Source: Gibbula magus
Taxonomy: Eukaryota; Mollusca; Gastropoda; Trochida; Trochidae
Direction of reading: 5' to 3'
Length of the DNA: 64,000 nt
Assembly: GCA_936450465.1 (NCBI GenBank)
Contig: OW388298.1
Location: 7,734,035-7,798,034, forward strand
Position numbers and translations under genes: made by a program. The notes under the pieces were generated by a model. It had not been told where the DNA came from and searched no databases. It saw only the letters and a program-made list of their open reading frames with translations. Shown in pieces: positions 12,339 to 24,936 of this stretch (position 1 is its first letter; each line of letters opens with the position of its first letter).

Positions 12339-13267
12339 GTGTGTTAATGTGTATCGCTAAAAGTATAGATATCTGTCCGCAGGTCAGTGCTATCTAGGAG
12401 TTGAGGCGATATGAAATGTAATATCCCTTCCACGGTTACATTATGATATGCACTACTACACACTTAATTACGGTAAGAAAGCTCAAGATATCATTATGGC
12501 CATATTTTTTTGGTGAAACTTGGAAGCGGCGACAGGAACGAGCAGAAAGACAGAAAATTTACTGCAACTGCAATAATACTCATTGTTGTATTGGCTCTAG
12601 CTTACTGCATCTAAAACAGTTCTATTCTACAGACCACGTTGTCAAGGCCTGGTAAGCTGCATATATATCTCTATAGATACGAAGTCAAACGTGCTTACTG
12701 GCCGGTCCTGCTACCTATACAAGATTGATTCCACATGTGTCTATAAGATTGCATAATTTCGGTTTTATACACGCAATAAATTCAGACTTTGAAATTTAAG
12801 CGATATGCTCTCTGCTGATTGGATTAAACAAGGTCATGTGACCGGTATACATTATCATAAACACAAGACTGACAGCTGAAAAGGATAACCTTCATAACCT
12901 GACGTTTACAAAAAATAACCTGCGGTACTACTTTATCACTGTATCATTGCACAATTATAACACTGCTATCACATGCTCTCTTCTTGATTAAACTTTTTAA
13001 AAACCTTACAACGTGAATTCTAATTGTAGTTTGATATGAAAGTTTGATTAAAACAGCATATTAGAACCAAAAAATAAATACTTTAATCGTATTTCCTGTG
13101 AACTAAGTAATGCGCGTGGTGACACATAAGTGATGCGGTGTTATTGTGGGCGGAGCTTAGCGCATGATCTAAGACAATACTTAAAATGTGTTTTATCATG
13201 CAGAGATTTTTTATATTCAAAAGTTTATTTACTCATTAGAAATCACTTAAATTTTAGTTTGAATTTA
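12339..13267. other. Unique sequence, no gene seen
   Basis: AT-rich sequence. The open frame at 12443-12655 (70 codons) has no recognisable features. Confidence 0.5.
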
Positions 13268-13441
13268 TAAGAAATAGATTTCATAATGTGTTTGTTCACT
13301 GGCTTATAAACGGTTTGAAAGTTCAAGTTAAACTGTAGTATAAATGCCGTCGACAAGCTCCGGCATTTATACCAGTTTAACTTGCACGTTTCAAACCGTT
13401 TATAAGCCAGTGAACAAACACATTATGAAATCTATTTCTTA
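13268..13441. repeat. Near-perfect palindrome / fold-back element, 82 bp arms
   Basis: The left arm 13268-13349 and right arm 13361-13441 are reverse complements except for about four small differences. The 11 bp spacer is TCGACAAGCTC. The arms begin TAAGAAATAG and meet at ATAAATGCCG. Such a structure would form a long stable hairpin. It is probably a fold-back MITE. No longer target duplication is evident. Confidence 0.85.
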
Positions 13442-14403
13442 ATTATGTGCGCATCAGTTGTGTTAAAGCAACTTCTGTGTCTTAATTATTACTCAATATG
13501 GTATGTATTCCCGACTGCCTTATAGGTTGCATCGTTTAGAATATAAACTGATAAATAACATTTTATCCTATATAAGAAAATGTAATCTACTACTGTTACC
13601 AGAGTCATTGCTTAAACGTCAAGATCAAATGTCTCTCTCTTGTCCATTCAGTATCTACAGGTATGGCAGCAGTACACGTATTTACTAAAGAAACTAGTCC
13701 ATTTGTCCCGATTGTGAACATAGGGTGTCTGAAGATATGTTTGAATGGTTGATGTTAGATGTGTCCGTCTAGTGTCATACTTTTCTCCGTGGTTATACGA
13801 TAAGCAGGAAATAGCAGATAAGAAGATATGAATTGAAGTTTGAATGTTTAAAGTTAAGCTTAACTTTAAAACCAAGTAACACATGTAAGCCAGGGCACGT
13901 GTCATCTGCTATCTGTTAGGTATTGTTCGGGTTCGTGTTTTGTGCAGTTGCTAATGGTCTATCTATTTTATCCGATCTTCAAATTGATTTACTGTGAATA
14001 TCACAGTGTCATGCTTATCGTGAAATAAAAGCTGCACTAGCTTCGTCCAGAAAGTATGACACGTTCACGGAACAATTATACATCAAGACATTGCCCAGAT
14101 GCAGTCTTCAATAGTACATTGACAGACTTATTTGAAGTAGAAATTTATCAATCAGATGTTGAACGAAAAGTTTATTCAGAGTTGTGTGTCTCCCTGCTAC
14201 TGCGTGCTTAATCTTCCTAATCATATAACTGCATTGTGTGATTACACACGAAATGAACACCGCCTGCTTTGCTGTTGAAATGTGTTTGACAGTTATACTA
14301 CAATAAGCAAATATTGATATATAAACGTGTTCGGTCTTTGAAGGACTTTTAAAAGTGGCACAAATAAGAACAGGAGGATTTTTTGCATAGCAACTTATTG
14401 AAT
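13442..14403. other. Unique sequence, no gene seen
   Basis: No domain, array or terminal repeat recognised in this 960 bp. Confidence 0.5.
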
Positions 14404-14503
14404 ATGTAAATATATGATGTTTCGGAGTATATGATCACTCATTCATCATTCCACCCGATGAAGGAGTGAGCACATACTCCCGAAACGTCGTGTATTTTCA
14501 CAT
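14404..14503. repeat. 100 bp fold-back with GTTTCGG / CCGAAAC arms
   Basis: The left arm has GATGTTTCGGAGTAT, ATGATCACTC and TTCATC. The right arm has the inverse, GATGAAGGAGTGAG, CATACTCCCGAAACGTCG. Arms are about 43 bp with an 8-10 bp centre. It may be a small MITE. Confidence 0.6.
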
Positions 14504-14685
14504 TAAAGAAGCTGTTAACAAGAAAAGTTTATGTTCTTATAAATGTTTCTTTCATAACAAAGGTCAAATACAAGTGCATCTACATACATAGTGCAGTGAT
14601 GTATACAGCTTTAAAGTATCTCTAATCGTGTTTCCTGAGCCGCATTGTTTTAGAACATGATCGCTCATCTAGAGAGCTATATCCT

Positions 14686-14709
14686 ACATATATGTATATA
14701 TATATATAG

Positions 14710-14782
<73 letters not shown>

Positions 14783-14788
14783 TATGTG
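14686..14788. repeat. (TA)n microsatellite
   Basis: About 100 bases of TA dinucleotide, broken by TAGTTA near both ends. It sits inside the first of two related flanks: GCTCATCT...TATATCCTACAT and TTGCCAATAT.TGTACTTCA both recur immediately downstream (14827-14900). Confidence 0.97.
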
Positions 14789-15478
14789 TGTATTGCCAAT
14801 ATATGTACTTCATGTAAGACCCGCTGGCTCATCTCGGAAGCTGTTATATCCTACATGTGGAAATGTAATCACTTATTGCCAATATGTGTACTTCAGGTTG
14901 ACAACAGAAACTTCGGAAAGCTTAAACACAATGAATAAAAAAGAACCATATCGCATTGCATGTCAAAAGTTGACAAACCTTTTTGCTGGGCTTAACTGGT
15001 CACATTACAGACAGACTGTGATCACTAGCGTCTTAGCGCCATCATGGCAAAAACCGTAATGTAGACCCCGCCATTTCTTTCTGTATCTCTCATACACATT
15101 TCATCACAATTTGGTCCACTATACATACACGTATTTTCCATTGTGGATGGCATGTAGCTCCCAAAGTTACACCCTTTCAAGCTCATCCATTTTCTTCAAC
15201 ATGCCTGCCCATCTGACAATGTGTCAGAATGTTATTGTTTTCGTGTATGTCAATGTTTTACACGTATACATAGATCACTGCTTTAAAGGTCTAAAATGAG
15301 ATATAACCATTAAGTTGTTCATCAAAGGAAATGCTTTTCCTTGGGAAACAGAACAACGGATCTCACTTTTCAGTGAAAAAATGACACACAGCCGAAATGG
15401 TTAAAACATCACAGATGTCATCTGTAAACTCCTAGGAAGTCAAACTTATTGGACAAGCAATTGTCACTGATGTGACAT
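14789..15478. other. Unique sequence, no gene seen
   Basis: The first 110 bp duplicate the flanks of the TA run. Beyond that nothing is recognised. Confidence 0.5.
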
Positions 15479-15974
15479 GATCCCCGCCGCAAATAATTCT
15501 TCAAAAATAAAGAAAAATGTCAAGGTCACAACAATTTACTGGGCCTTGAATCTTCCCTAGAAGAACATTGATGACCATCCATTGAACGGCTCTCGAGATA
15601 TCCGGCTGACAAGCTCAACATGTTAATTCACATGCCGAACAATTCAAAGTTTCGCTGAGACCTTGAGAATAATGTCAAGGTCACCAAATTCTGTGTCGTT
15701 ACGAGAGGAAGCTATGTGTAAGATATTATGAGAATCCAGTCAACGGTTCCAAAGATCCGGGTAAAACAACAAAGCCTCGCTGTGACCTTGGACTGAGTGT
15801 CAAGGTCACAAAACATATTGTATCAATACTCTAACAATGGTTAACCTATTTGAATATATTAAAAGAATCCAGTTAACAGTACTGGAGTTACTACATTTCG
15901 TGTGGACTTACGGACGGACATGCCCCCTGCTGACTACTATATCCCCGCTTCGTGCTCTGATTGCGGTGGGGATA
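15479..15974 (+). mobile_element. Pearl-like / Helentron-derived non-autonomous element, copy type 1
   Basis: The left end GATCCCCGCCGCAA (15479) is inverted at the right end as TTGCGGTGGGGAT (15961-15973). The right end also folds on itself (TATCCCCGC ... GCGGTGGGGATA). The interior has loosely tandem blocks of about 125-155 bp, each with GTCAAGGTCA and AATCCAGT.AACGG motifs, followed by GGACGGACA. Short inverted ends, a 3' hairpin, internal tandem blocks and an ACGG-type run are the published architecture of bivalve pearl elements and Helentron-derived DINE/HINE repeats. The assignment is by architecture, not by sequence match. Confidence 0.55.
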
Positions 15975-17371
15975 TTTACCCAGAACTCATTTTATAAGAT
16001 TTAAATATTACAAATCTCTCACAAAACAGCAATAATCTGTCATAAATATCATATAACATAACGAAAATGAAATATATAACGATAACAGACAGTATTCTGT
16101 CCTTTGATATATGAGATTCAATTAAAGAAGCAACTCCCATATGACGTAGTGGCCGGGGTAATGGAGTCTAGAGTATCGATGTAGCGCGTCAATGGTCTAC
16201 CCACTTAGCTACATCACAGGTAGAGAAATAACAATTTAGAATCCCCAGAAGTTTCCCGCCTTGTCTTATGCATCTCATTGGTGTTTAAGTTGTCACTTTC
16301 GGACAGTTGTTATCTCTGAGGATTCGACTGGCTTCTTCGCCTCGTCGTACCAGTCCCTCGGTACATCTGCACAAAGGTATTAATACTTATAAAGAGAAAC
16401 TTCTGTCACTTCATTTAACCATCAGCCATTTTCAGATTTTACTAAATAGCTAAGTGCTGTAAGTCGGCTTATTACAAATGTCATTGCTAATGTTTCATGA
16501 CACAGGGCAATGGTTTTATCTTTTTCAGTAAGCGTATTTAGCTTGTACAATGAGTCCTTATATTCGAGCATACTTGTGAACTTATGATAAAGTGTGTGAG
16601 AGATTATTACACTATATTGAGTAAAGGACACAGTGACAATTTTAGTTCTCATTTGTATGACATAAACGGTACCTAAAGGAAAACTATTTTGCACACAGAA
16701 CGAAGCCTTAGTTAAGCAAACGCCAAATACTTTCCAGTTCTGAATAGTATCAATACATTGAAATAAGATGTTTGAATAACGTGCTGTAGCTTGTTCTCTC
16801 TATATCAGTGTTTCCAAACATTATGGTAGGACAATCCCGAAATCTCAAAGACACACTTCAGTGAAGGTAACACCGCAATAGAGTATAACTTTCTGAAAAA
16901 GAGTATAACAACACATTAACAAGTCACATCCCATGACATTCAACTTTGGAGGATACTTTAAGGGCATATGAAAAAAGTTTAAGCAGTTTTATTTAAAGCC
17001 ACGTTCATAAAGCAACTCGTGACATTCACATATAAGTCAAGGCGTCTGGCTGATCAATTACATTTCTCTGTAAAACGGCAATAGTGATGAAGAGCCTGCC
17101 GAAAGACGTTAGGATTTTGAGATACGTATTGAGAGTCTTCTAGGGGGGACTTGCTCTGTCCCGACTCATGTGTCATTCTCTCTGTCTCTCTGTCCCACTC
17201 TATGTCCATCACCGGGTAAAACCGCGTCTCGGAAGACTTTCCTTAGTCAAAGAGGATTTGATCTCAACTTCTTCAGAAGTGAAAATATGGGAACCTTTTT
17301 GTACAATTATTTTTGGGTTAAACTGGCATTCAATTCTTCTGATTTGAAGTTTCAGATCATTGTGCTCATCT
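15975..17371. other. Unique sequence, no gene seen
   Basis: AT-rich. A minus-strand open frame at 16422-16694 shows no recognisable features. Confidence 0.5.
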
Positions 17372-17392
17372 TCATCATCATCATCATCATCA

Positions 17393-17456
<64 letters not shown>
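17372..17456. repeat. (ATC)n trinucleotide microsatellite
   Basis: About 27 trinucleotide units with one GTTC interruption near 17394. It creates poly-Ile or poly-Asp frames that have no other support. The following 300 bp keep a weak ATC/ATT bias, perhaps an older decayed part. Confidence 0.97.
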
Positions 17457-19059
17457 AATATTCTATCAACACCTTCACAGATCATATCGCGGTCAACTAC
17501 AAAACACTTATCTATTTCGACAACATCATTAGCATTATCACTTAAATACTTAAACAACGTTATCACCAACATCGATATCGGTGTCAATTTATTCCTATGA
17601 TCTGTTCCTTCTCAGTATTGTATTGGACATTATCCCTATTATTATCATCATTGCCACCATCACAAACACCAATATGCTCATTATCAATATGAACATTGAC
17701 ATTATAATATCGCGATCGTCAACACATCAGTACAATCATCATTATTGATATTAACCCACACAATAAACATTCTAAAATAGTTTGTAGGAATCATTATCTT
17801 GACAATTTGACAAAAAGTCTAAAATTAACGACTATCATTAACGCATTATTACGTTGGAAAGCAGTGTCGTGTGGAGAATGGGTGATTATATGAATTAAAT
17901 GCTGTCGATTTGCATTTGAATGCTAAGGAAGAAATCTGAAACGGATTAAATTCATTAAGATGCTAGACAAAAACAGATTTGGAAAGTGATTTAGAAACGA
18001 GGCTATTTTCCACAAGAAAGTCGTAAATATCAATTGCAATCCAGGCAGCTTGAACAAGCGGTCAAACTCCGAATCACATAAACAACACGGTTAAACCCTG
18101 TGTGGAGCAGCTACCCTATCTTTAATTCCGTACCGATCCCTCTCATCTCGTGGCAAGGAGTTTCCATCAAACTTGGAACGCAGCTTTGACTACTAAACAG
18201 ATAATAATCGTGTCTAACTGAATAAAATAAAGTCAATTAAGCGACCTGTCACCTTCATTCTCAAGTAATCACCAGCAGATTCAATTGTGCGGTGATATAC
18301 ACACCAGTCATGTCACTAGAACAATGCAATCTCAACAGAAGCTCTCTACATCACCTCTACGTATACCGAATCCTCCAACGTGACTCTTTTTAACGGATGG
18401 GGTGCCTCTGTTGTTCGTAGGTTGAGGAGTCGCATTTTGAAGACAACCATTTAGCAACTCAGAAATTGTTTTTTAAAGGTCAGAGTCTCTGATCAGATGT
18501 ATTTGGCACCCCTACAGAAATGTAGACATGTCTTGTGTAACTTACTTAACATTAGCTCATCTGCTCATGACTTTACTTCTAAGTCAGTGTTTGACAATTT
18601 TCAGAAAAAAAATAAATTGGTGTTTAGACCGCAACAACGGTAACTGTGTTTAACAGCATAGCGCATGAACATCAGTAAAATTGCCTTTCTTTCTTGTATT
18701 AGCAAAAATAGTAATTGTTGAAATCTTTAATATTGTGTGTACAAAGTGGTAATAAGGTGATATTAGATTGGCGTTTTACATCTATTTAAGAAATTTGCGA
18801 AATATTTAAGAAATCCTATGCTAATACAACATGTACATGTAAGGAATACTGACACCAGTGACAGGTGTACTTATATCATTATATATATACTTATTATTAT
18901 CATTTATGAAGACGGCTCGTCTGTACTCAGTATTTCATATTGATTTAAATGTGTTTTAAACATACCTCATTAAATAGGATTCGTCTAACGACTTTTAGTT
19001 TGTATGTGGTGGCACGTGGTCCTGTGCAAAGCTCAGTCGACCTCTATAAGTGACATTCA
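17457..19059. other. Unique sequence, no gene seen
   Basis: Decayed ATC-like DNA to about 17.76 kb, then AT-rich sequence with no recognisable feature. Confidence 0.5.
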
Positions 19060-19210
19060 GCAACAACGGGCGTGGCTCGCTGGATGGGTGGGTAACCAGC
19101 CTCATTGCTGGATGAAAACTGAGAGTTTGAAGGTGATTCCCTGCCCACACGGAGTGATGAATTGAGAGGCTCGTGGTGTCACCCAGAGCAAGGGACTTTA
19201 TTCGAAATGC
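19060..19210 (+). mobile_element. SINE-like repeat, copy on + strand
   Basis: Carries GAGTTTGAAGGTGATTCC (B-box-like region, near 19121) followed by CTGCCCACA and GTGGTGTCACCCAGAGCAAG. The reverse complement of 29580-29690 has the same blocks in the same order, including AACTCTCAG and ACACCAC. A GGGTGGGTAACC block upstream may be a decayed A-box area. Confidence 0.5.
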
Positions 19211-22200
19211 GCCTCTGTTCACTCAGCAGTACAATTGAGTACCTGGTTTGGAAGTAGGCAATGTGACAGATAACCTTCGAACGCCTTAATTGGTAGCACA
19301 AGCTGCATACTCCAAAGGGAGTTGAGAATGAACAAGGAAAGATGTTGATCCTAATCCCAGGGTAATAATGTGTGTAGCGCTTTGTGTTGTGGATTTCGCG
19401 CGACATAAGCATCATAATTATAGGTGCTTGTTTCTCATGGTTCAAACATCGTCTCTTTTCAAGAAAGAGGATTCAGAATAAGATATCGGGTTTTATTGTA
19501 CCTTTTTTTACTTTAACCTGATGTTTAATTAGAATTTCAAAAATAGCAAAGTTAAAACAACTCTCATCATTTTCCCATGCATATATACACTAAGTAGGAG
19601 ATGACGGGGCAGAACGATACGTCTTTAGAAAGGAAGCTGGGACAGATATAAGTCTGCGTGTTGTTGTTGATAAAAGATGTAGCAAACAACCATAACCCAA
19701 CAAAACTTGGGATTGATAACAGTGGTAACGATAGCTGCATTGTTCTCATTTTAGCAATATGCACACATAGATATGTAAGATGTGTTGTTCCAATTTTGTT
19801 ACAATAAGTGTATCAAATAAGACAACAGAATTATTTTCGAAATGGTAAGGGTTGTTATCCAAGTGACAATTATCACACCCAACTTAGGTGTGATGAAGGG
19901 TCTTCTACAATTGGCATGTTTATGCTTATGTTTTTAGCAAATAAAGGATGCTTGCTTTACTTTATTGACATGTCTTTAAACGCATTACTTATGTACAAGT
20001 TGCATAACATAAACGCACACCAGGGGCATTTTTTAATGGAATCTCGGTCATATATCCTTTGTTTTTATTGTATTCTCACACATGCCAATGCCACGCACAC
20101 AAAGAGGAAGATGTTATTTCTACATTTCCAATCACCACTCCTTTACTTGAATGGAATAACTAAGATTAACAGCTGTTAGATAAAAACATGGTTACATTTA
20201 GATTCCATTTTTTCAGTTTTCATCTTCACGAGAAGCTGTTGAACATAGTTTCAGCTGTCATATACAATTTGCTCAAGTCAAATATGCCTATCTAGGAGTA
20301 GTCATAGGACTCTAGAACAGCTGTACGTTAAACATGGGATATGTAATATTTAGGAATTAATTGTGACATGTCTTCAATATCCAAAATAAGATAAATCACA
20401 GCTTTTGTGGATCCAATGTGTAAACTTAGCATATATTCAGTATAATGAAATACTGATAAGTATAATTCTAAAAGACCGAAAGTCCATTCCTTATTACGAT
20501 GTGTAATGTGCACACTTCATTTTAAACATGTATAAGAAGCGATTAGGCTTGACGCCTGTGACTCTTTAGTAAATAGAACAGGGGAATCAGCTAGAGGCCA
20601 AGTTGACAGATCACCAGTTAACATTACAAGTGGCGCTTTCCCATTTAATTACATCATTGTTGTATCTAAAGTTTAAAGTGACATATTATGATTGACAGGT
20701 ACTTCAGTTTAATAATACTTATTCAACATAAAAGAAACCACAATAATATATATGTGTAACCGTATATCATTTTGAAGTGGTAATGCTCAAATGGTTATAC
20801 GATATGAATAACTAAAAAGGTGCCACTGACGTTTTATCCCGACAATGATATCATTTATAAGACTATAATCCATAGACAATATGCTGCAGGGAATCTGCAA
20901 TGAAGCATACTTCAAAATGTACAACAGCCAAATACAAAATGGGATAACTATTATATAACTATTACTAACAATTATTAACATTACACTCAAGTACAAAACG
21001 TAATTACATTTTCAGAAAAGATAGGATTTGGGGTTCATCAGCACTCTTAAGCTCAACTCATTCATGGCGGACCATTCATTGCCCATGAAGATGAAAAGCC
21101 CGCGTCACCATTGACTCTATGCACTACGTTGAAACCTGACACATACCAAAAGCGGCCTAAAATTCAGCAAAGCCATACTTCTTACTACAGTCCCTTACAG
21201 TATCATTCGAACACGGAATTCGGCTTCTGAGACCAAACGTAGTGATTACACCTAGCCATAGAAAGGAAGACATGCTTCAGCATGTTATAAATTTAAAGTA
21301 ACATTATCTAAAAATTAAAATAATTTTTGCTAGATTTGTTCTGGCATGTATACATTCAGTCTGGATTCAACAGAGTAAGCACTACAGTGAAATATCTAAA
21401 ATCGTTTCTTTATAAATCAACATGTTTACAAGAGCTAGACAACATTTGCTTCCAGATATCGACGGATCTGAGAAGAAATTTCCAAAGACTTGGCCAGCCA
21501 GTCGCAGAGATGTTGAAATATTATTAAATGCCTTTGGTGAAATTAATTAATCTTCCTTCACGCGGTTGCAGTAGCCTATCGCAGCTGAAGCAATTTTGGT
21601 CATCGACGGAATCTAGCCCGAACTGCCGATTGCTCAGACGATGATGAGGTGATATCGGTCCGTGTATCCTTGGGGCATTCCGATGGTCAACCCTACTCTA
21701 GTAATCTAGCTCTTAATTAAAGTATAGGCAAGGCTCCTTCCCACTATGAATTAACAATAGCCGGGATTGGCCTTCCTGGAATCATCAATGCAAACAAACT
21801 ATTATGGTGGAACAAGCCCCAAGGTCGGCGGTAACACGAAAGACAGTGCCGAGCTATTTTCCATTGATGTCCGCCACCAAAGACAAACTAGACACTGCGT
21901 CGTTGACGCGGTCTTTGATCATGAAAAAGCAATGCGTCTTTCATTAGAGCGGAGTAAAACCCAGTGTAGTCTCCCTGGCTCGATGTACATCTGAAGTTTC
22001 CGTTCCGACCAATCAGATACGTTTAGTAGCATCTAGTAAATCGTGACATTAGAGGCTGCACGTGTATTGCAATTAGGTCAATGTTGAGGTGTGGGCGGCA
22101 CTTACTCCAGCTGGATCTAATAGGCTTGATATGTCCAACATAAAGGGCTTTTCATATATCCCTGAATACAGAAATATTGATATTTCTGATAATTATTACG

Positions 22201-22932
22201 AATGTTGATAATTTCAAGTCAATAACGTCATTTTAAGAGATGAAAGGTCTGTTTGCGTAGGTAGGATGTCTTCCTGGAACCTTGAATCAATAAACATAAG
22301 ACGTTCTGAAAGGTGCATTTGTAAAACCCGTCAATATGAAATCCGTTTGAAACTCTATCGATGGAAGTAAAGGTCATGACGTGTAATAATGGTTTCTCTT
22401 ACATTCAAAAAGGAATTCGAATCAATAACACTTTGCCAAATGTCGTCTTGGGTTCGACTTGACCTGACAGGAAACAGATTGACCATTTTTTGGCACATTT
22501 CTCTCGACACTAGATAGATAGCAATGTCAAGGTGACATTCGTAACACGATTTTCTAATTTCAGTAATTCCTTTCATATGTTTCGCCCCGTAACCTGTCAC
22601 TCATACGATCCTACCACTAGCTGCTCGATCAGTCGATATCCCAGTGACAAATTAAGCATGATTAGCACGTGCAAAACTTACAGTTTCAACTGACAGTAAC
22701 TTGCGAAAAACAGATTGTCTGGACAACAACTTCTTAACAGGATAGATACAGGGCGCCTCGGGGTATACGCTTACTCCTCGCTTAGATACATGCCCTTCAA
22801 AGATTTGATAGGTAAAATGCTTAGCAATAGAAATGTTTGTCGCATGTGCAAATTAGGGTATGGCCGCTGACAACTGGACATATATGTAACGGGAATGTAA
22901 GCCGCACCTAAAGCACGGTAAACTATAATGTT
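19211..22932. other. Unique sequence, no gene seen
   Basis: About 3.7 kb. The longest open frame, 19808-20179 (123 codons), starts at GTG, has no ATG-led or domain support, and is not called. No array or terminal repeat is seen. Confidence 0.45.
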
Positions 22933-23063
22933 ATTAATTCAGTATTTCCGTGATCCAGTTACAGGTGGTGCGAGGCCCGCCAAAGAGCCCGATATGAAAT
23001 GGCGGGTCAATGCAAACGAACCGAGGACCTGTAACTCGGGCAATACAGAAATACCTAATTAAA
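22933..23063. repeat. Fold-back with GTTACAGGT / ACCTGTAAC arms
   Basis: TTAATT..GTATTTC, then GTTACAGGT, then GGCCCGCCA are mirrored by TGGCGGGT, ACCTGTAAC and GAAATAC..AATTAA. The right arm contains CTCGGGCAATACA, also found in the elements at 27.05 and 60.97 kb, which links it to that fold-back family. Confidence 0.6.
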
Positions 23064-23084
23064 TATTAACAAGAGTCATCAGAA

Positions 23085-23965
23085 GATGACATATCCCACC
23101 GGTCCGACATAATTTGTAAAACACATCTTTGACATATAATTGTATATCAGTTACTTCAGTTAGGGGGTACTACACATGCTGAGTTTAAGGCATGATAAAG
23201 GGTTTTGGAGTTCTACTACATAAGCAGAACAAAGTCCAAATCCAACTTGTTTCGATGAAAACGAAAGAAAAAAACATATTCAGAAATCTGAAAATATAAA
23301 AAAGCATCACTTCAGTTTGTGGGTACTACACATGCAACGTTTCAGGAAGATATGCTGAATAGTTTTGGAGCTGTTCACCGGAAATCTCTGAACAAAGTCC
23401 AAATCCAACACGTTTCTATGGAAACGAACTAAAATAAATTTTTCAGAAATCTCAAAATATCAAAAGGCACCACTTCAGTTGGTGGGTACAACACATGCAA
23501 AGTTTATGGAAGATATGATGAACGGTTTTGGAGCTGTGCTCCGGAAACTAACCTATCTCTGAACAAAGTCCAAATCCAACGAGTTTCTATGGAAACGAAC
23601 TAAAATAAAAAAAATCAGAAATCTCAAAATATCAAAAGGCACCACTTCAGTTGGTGGGTACAACACATGCAAAGTTTATGGAAGATATGATGAACGGTTT
23701 TGGAGCTGTGCTCCGGAAACTAACCTATCTCTGAACAAAGTCCAAATCCAATACGTTTCTATGGAAACGAAGTAAAAAAATATGTTCAGAAATCTCAAAA
23801 TATCAAAAGGCACCACTTCAGTTGGTGGGTAATACACATGAAAAGTTTCAACCAGCTATCATGAACCGTTTTCGAGTTCTGCTCCGGAAACGAAATGATT
23901 ACGGACGGACGGACAGACAGGGCGATGACTATATCCCACGGTTTTACATACCGGTGGGATAATAA
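23085..23965 (+). mobile_element. Pearl-like / Helentron-derived element with about 170 bp internal repeats
   Basis: The left end TATCCCACCGGT (23092-23103) is inverted exactly at 23950-23961 (ACCGGTGGGATA). The right end forms a hairpin with TATCCCACGG just before it. Between them lie about 4.5 tandem copies of a 155-180 bp unit (ACTTCAGTTGGTGGGTAC, AAGTCCAAATCCAA, TTTCTATGGAAACGAA). The last copy is followed by an ACGGACGGACGGACAGACAG run. This matches the pearl/DINE architecture more fully than the 15.5 kb element. No transposase or Rep/helicase frame is present. Confidence 0.65.
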
Positions 23966-24258
23966 AGCTGACCGACCTCTATGTATTTTATTTGCACTAT
24001 ACTAATATTGAATTATTATGTTTTCAGTGTTGAAATACGGTATTTATCAGTTCAAATAAAATACGTATTTTCACTGTGTGAAATAACGTGTTATTCTTCT
24101 CAGTGAAATAACACTTTCAATCATATGACGTCATCGTAACAATAGGATGATGTCATCAGATGACCGTGGAAAAAAAAGACGATCTTGGATGCTATATTCA
24201 TAAAAGCAACGTCATTAACGAACTATGCATAATTTCTTAAATCTAATAAATAAAACAT

Positions 24259-24359
24259 TTCTCGTCGAAAACTGTATATCTCATCTCATTAAGTAGGACT
24301 TCAATCGTGGAAATGAATTCTGCTTCACCCGATGAGATATACATGGTATTCGACGAGAA
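24259..24359. repeat. Small TIR / fold-back element (TCTCGTCGAA ends)
   Basis: TCTCGTCGAA then TGTATATCTCATC at 24259 are mirrored by GATGAGATATACA and TTCGACGAGAA ending at 24359. The 101 bp length and 27 bp arms fit a minimal MITE. A TGACGTCA motif lies 126 bp upstream at 24126. Confidence 0.6.
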
Positions 24360-24936
24360 TTGTCAAATATCCTCTGTATATTTCATTTCATCGACATCAG
24401 GATTTTGACCTGACCTAACGAGCTGTGTGTTTGCGCATGCTCAGAAACGTACAGACAAAGTTGGTCTTGTATTGGCCCAGTTTTGTTCCTGTATTTGAGA
24501 ATTTCCCAGATATTGGCCCACTTGCATTGCCTAGGCAGTACATACTGCATAACTTTCATAGCTGCGACAATTAATTAACAGTACACAATACAACTCAAAC
24601 CATCCGTCACGTACTCCGCGTGAACATATGTGCACTGCACTCTGCCATTGAACAAATGTTTGAAAAATCAAATCTAAAGTAATGTGATTACATCATTAGT
24701 GATATCGATTTCAGTCCGTACGTAACGCTTAACTGACGTCTAATCAAATTTGAATTCCGAAGTGAATATTATCGTTATCAAGTACACAGTTTTAACAGTT
24801 GATTGAACAAAATGATGTTACACGGGCTTCTTTTGCAGAATTGATCGATTCTTTTAAAGATTGAAAGGAGCATTTTGATATTTTAAAAGAAACCCAATTA
24901 ATGAAAATTGATTTCATGATGCTGATGATCATCTGT
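24360..24936. other. Unique sequence, no gene seen
   Basis: AT-rich DNA leading up to the 30 bp array. Nothing recognised. Confidence 0.5.

Noticed and set aside
17170..17532. Poly-Ile / poly-Asp frames on both strands
   Set aside because: Produced by the (ATC)n microsatellite, with no domain on either side.
19808..20179. 123-codon open frame
   Set aside because: Starts at GTG, has no recognisable domain and no splice context.
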